7,080 nt of DNA from positions 1 to 7,080 of the forward strand of contig CAMPJN010000191.1 in the NCBI GenBank assembly GCA_946886875.1, written 5' to 3'. Shown here in pieces: positions 6,436 to 7,080 of the stretch. Each line of letters starts with the position of its first letter. Within the stretch, counting starts at the first letter, position 1. The notes below the pieces were generated by a model. It saw only the letters and a program-made list of their open reading frames with translations. It searched no databases and had not been told where the DNA came from. The position numbers were made by a program, and so were the translations under genes. The DNA comes from an uncultured Pseudomonas sp. Its GTDB lineage: Bacteria > Pseudomonadota > Gammaproteobacteria > Pseudomonadales > Pseudomonadaceae.

Positions 6436-6483
6436 TAGGGCGGGTGCAACCCGCCAAGCCAATGGCGGGTTGCACCCGCCCTA
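6436..6483. repeat. REP doublet with a perfect 21-base stem
   Basis: Bases 6436-6456 and 6463-6483 are exact reverse complements around a 6-base loop (AGCCAA), with a GTAG foot at 6435-6438 and CTAG at 6481-6484. Each arm also folds alone: in the left arm GGCGGGT (6439-6445) pairs with ACCCGCC (6449-6455) around GCA. Two inverted REP units forming one long hairpin is the REPIN arrangement. It begins 9 bases after the dehydrogenase stop codon, where the RNA hairpin could slow 3'-to-5' decay of the upstream message or reduce read-through into the hydratase gene. Confidence 0.82.
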
Positions 6484-6492
6484 GGCAAAGGG

Positions 6493-7080
6493 TCACAACA
6501 GGCGATCGAGCATGCCGCCCTGGTCGAGCAGGCGGCGGGCGATGATCACCCGCATGATTTCGTTGGTGCCTTCGAGTATCTGGTGCACACGGCTGTCGCG
6601 TACCCAGCGCTCCAACGGGTAATCATTGAGATAACCGTAGCCGCCATGGAGTTGCAGCGCCTCATTGCACAGGTTGAAACAATGGTCGGTGGCGAAGCGC
6701 TTGGCCATGGCGCAGTACAGGCTGGCTTCGCTGTGTTGATGATCCAGCTTGTGCGCGGCCAGTCGCACCATTTGCCGGCTGGCGGTGAGGTCGGTGAGCA
6801 TGTCGGCCAGTTTGAATTGCAGGGACTGGAAATCGCTGAGCGGTTTGCCGAACTGCTTGCGCTCCTCCACATAGCGCAGCGACTGCTCCAGTGCTGCCTG
6901 GGCCGCGCCCAGCGAGCAGCTGGCGATATTGATCCGGCCGCCATCCAGGCCCTTCATCGCATAGACGAAGCCCTGACCTTCCGGGCCGATGCGGTTGCCG
7001 GCGGGGATGCGCACGCCCTCGAAGGTGATGGTGCGGGTCGGCTGGGCGCGCCAGCCCATCTTCAGTTCGTTGCGCCCGTA
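6493..7080 (-). CDS. Acyl-CoA dehydrogenase, C-terminal half (probable isobutyryl-CoA dehydrogenase; 5' partial)
   Basis: FAD-dependent dehydrogenase that introduces a 2,3-double bond into a short acyl-CoA and passes electrons to electron-transferring flavoprotein. The gene runs off the window. The 195 visible codons are about half of a typical 380-residue enzyme, so the internal Met at 7059 is not the start. The visible part holds the end of the middle beta domain (TITFEGVRIPAGNRIGPEGQG) and the C-terminal helical domain. Family landmarks are RKQFGKPLSDFQ (an FAD- and dimer-contact segment), LQLHGGYGYLNDYPLERWVR, and HQILEGTNEIMR. The Glu of EGT (codon 6573-6571) aligns with the catalytic base of medium- and short-chain dehydrogenases. 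With a methacrylyl-CoA-type hydratase and HIBCH downstream, isobutyryl-CoA is the likeliest substrate. Other branched or short acyl-CoAs remain possible. The operon promoter must lie beyond the window. Confidence 0.91.
   Translation of the reverse strand, partial: YGRNELKMGWRAQPTRTITFEGVRIPAGNRIGPEGQGFVYAMKGLDGGRINIASCSLGAAQAALEQSLRYVEERKQFGKPLSDFQSLQFKLADMLTDLTASRQMVRLAAHKLDHQHSEASLYCAMAKRFATDHCFNLCNEALQLHGGYGYLNDYPLERWVRDSRVHQILEGTNEIMRVIIARRLLDQGGMLDRLL

Noticed and set aside
6427..6495. Possible direct repeat (AAAGTCA and AAAGGGTCA) around the 21-base-stem REP pair
   Set aside because: The two copies differ by a 2-base insertion and lie at unequal distances from the element. This is too weak to call a target duplication.
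1..7080. A previously undescribed defence, mobile or secretion system
   Set aside because: All six genes belong to well-known families with intact motifs, and no unexplained protein-coding region remains. Only the repeat arrangement is unusual.

Overview
The window looks like chromosomal DNA of a Pseudomonas species. Coding density and third-position G+C are high, both transporter proteins closely resemble the LapB/LapC pair as I remember it from Pseudomonas, and the leftward gene order resembles the P. aeruginosa PA0743-PA0746 cluster. The gaps carry short palindromic repeats with a GTAG or CTAG foot, which are common in this genus. The exact species cannot be fixed from the sequence. These family and species comparisons come from memory, not from a search.

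Left half, + strand (1-3345): two overlapping genes for a type I protein secretion machine. The first is lapB, an inner-membrane ABC exporter that is cut at its 5' end by the window edge. The second is lapC, a HlyD-type membrane-fusion adaptor whose GTG start lies inside the end of lapB. In Pseudomonas this pair works with a TolC-like outer-membrane protein (LapE) to export a very large biofilm adhesin (LapA). Neither partner is in this window.

Right half, - strand (7080-3418, reading leftward): four genes that together make a near-complete valine/isobutyryl-CoA degradation branch. In reading order they are an acyl-CoA dehydrogenase (isobutyryl-CoA to methacrylyl-CoA; 5' end outside the window), an enoyl-CoA hydratase (to 3-hydroxyisobutyryl-CoA), a 3-hydroxyisobutyryl-CoA hydrolase (to free 3-hydroxyisobutyrate) and a 3-hydroxyisobutyrate dehydrogenase-family enzyme (to methylmalonate semialdehyde). 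A methylmalonate-semialdehyde dehydrogenase and a regulator would be expected upstream, beyond base 7080. The two operons converge, with their stop codons 72 bases apart.

No undescribed protein system is visible. The unusual content is in the gaps. The three gaps of the catabolic operon and the convergent gap all hold hairpin-forming repeats, of at least three GTAG/CTAG-footed types plus one pyrimidine-rich palindrome. In two gaps the repeat is bracketed by an exact 7- or 8-base direct repeat whose distal copy directly abuts the preceding stop codon, which looks like the footprint of an insertion into a once tighter operon. No tRNA, rRNA, CRISPR array, insertion-sequence transposase, riboswitch or convincing promoter was seen. 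No gene-free stretch exceeds about 120 bases.
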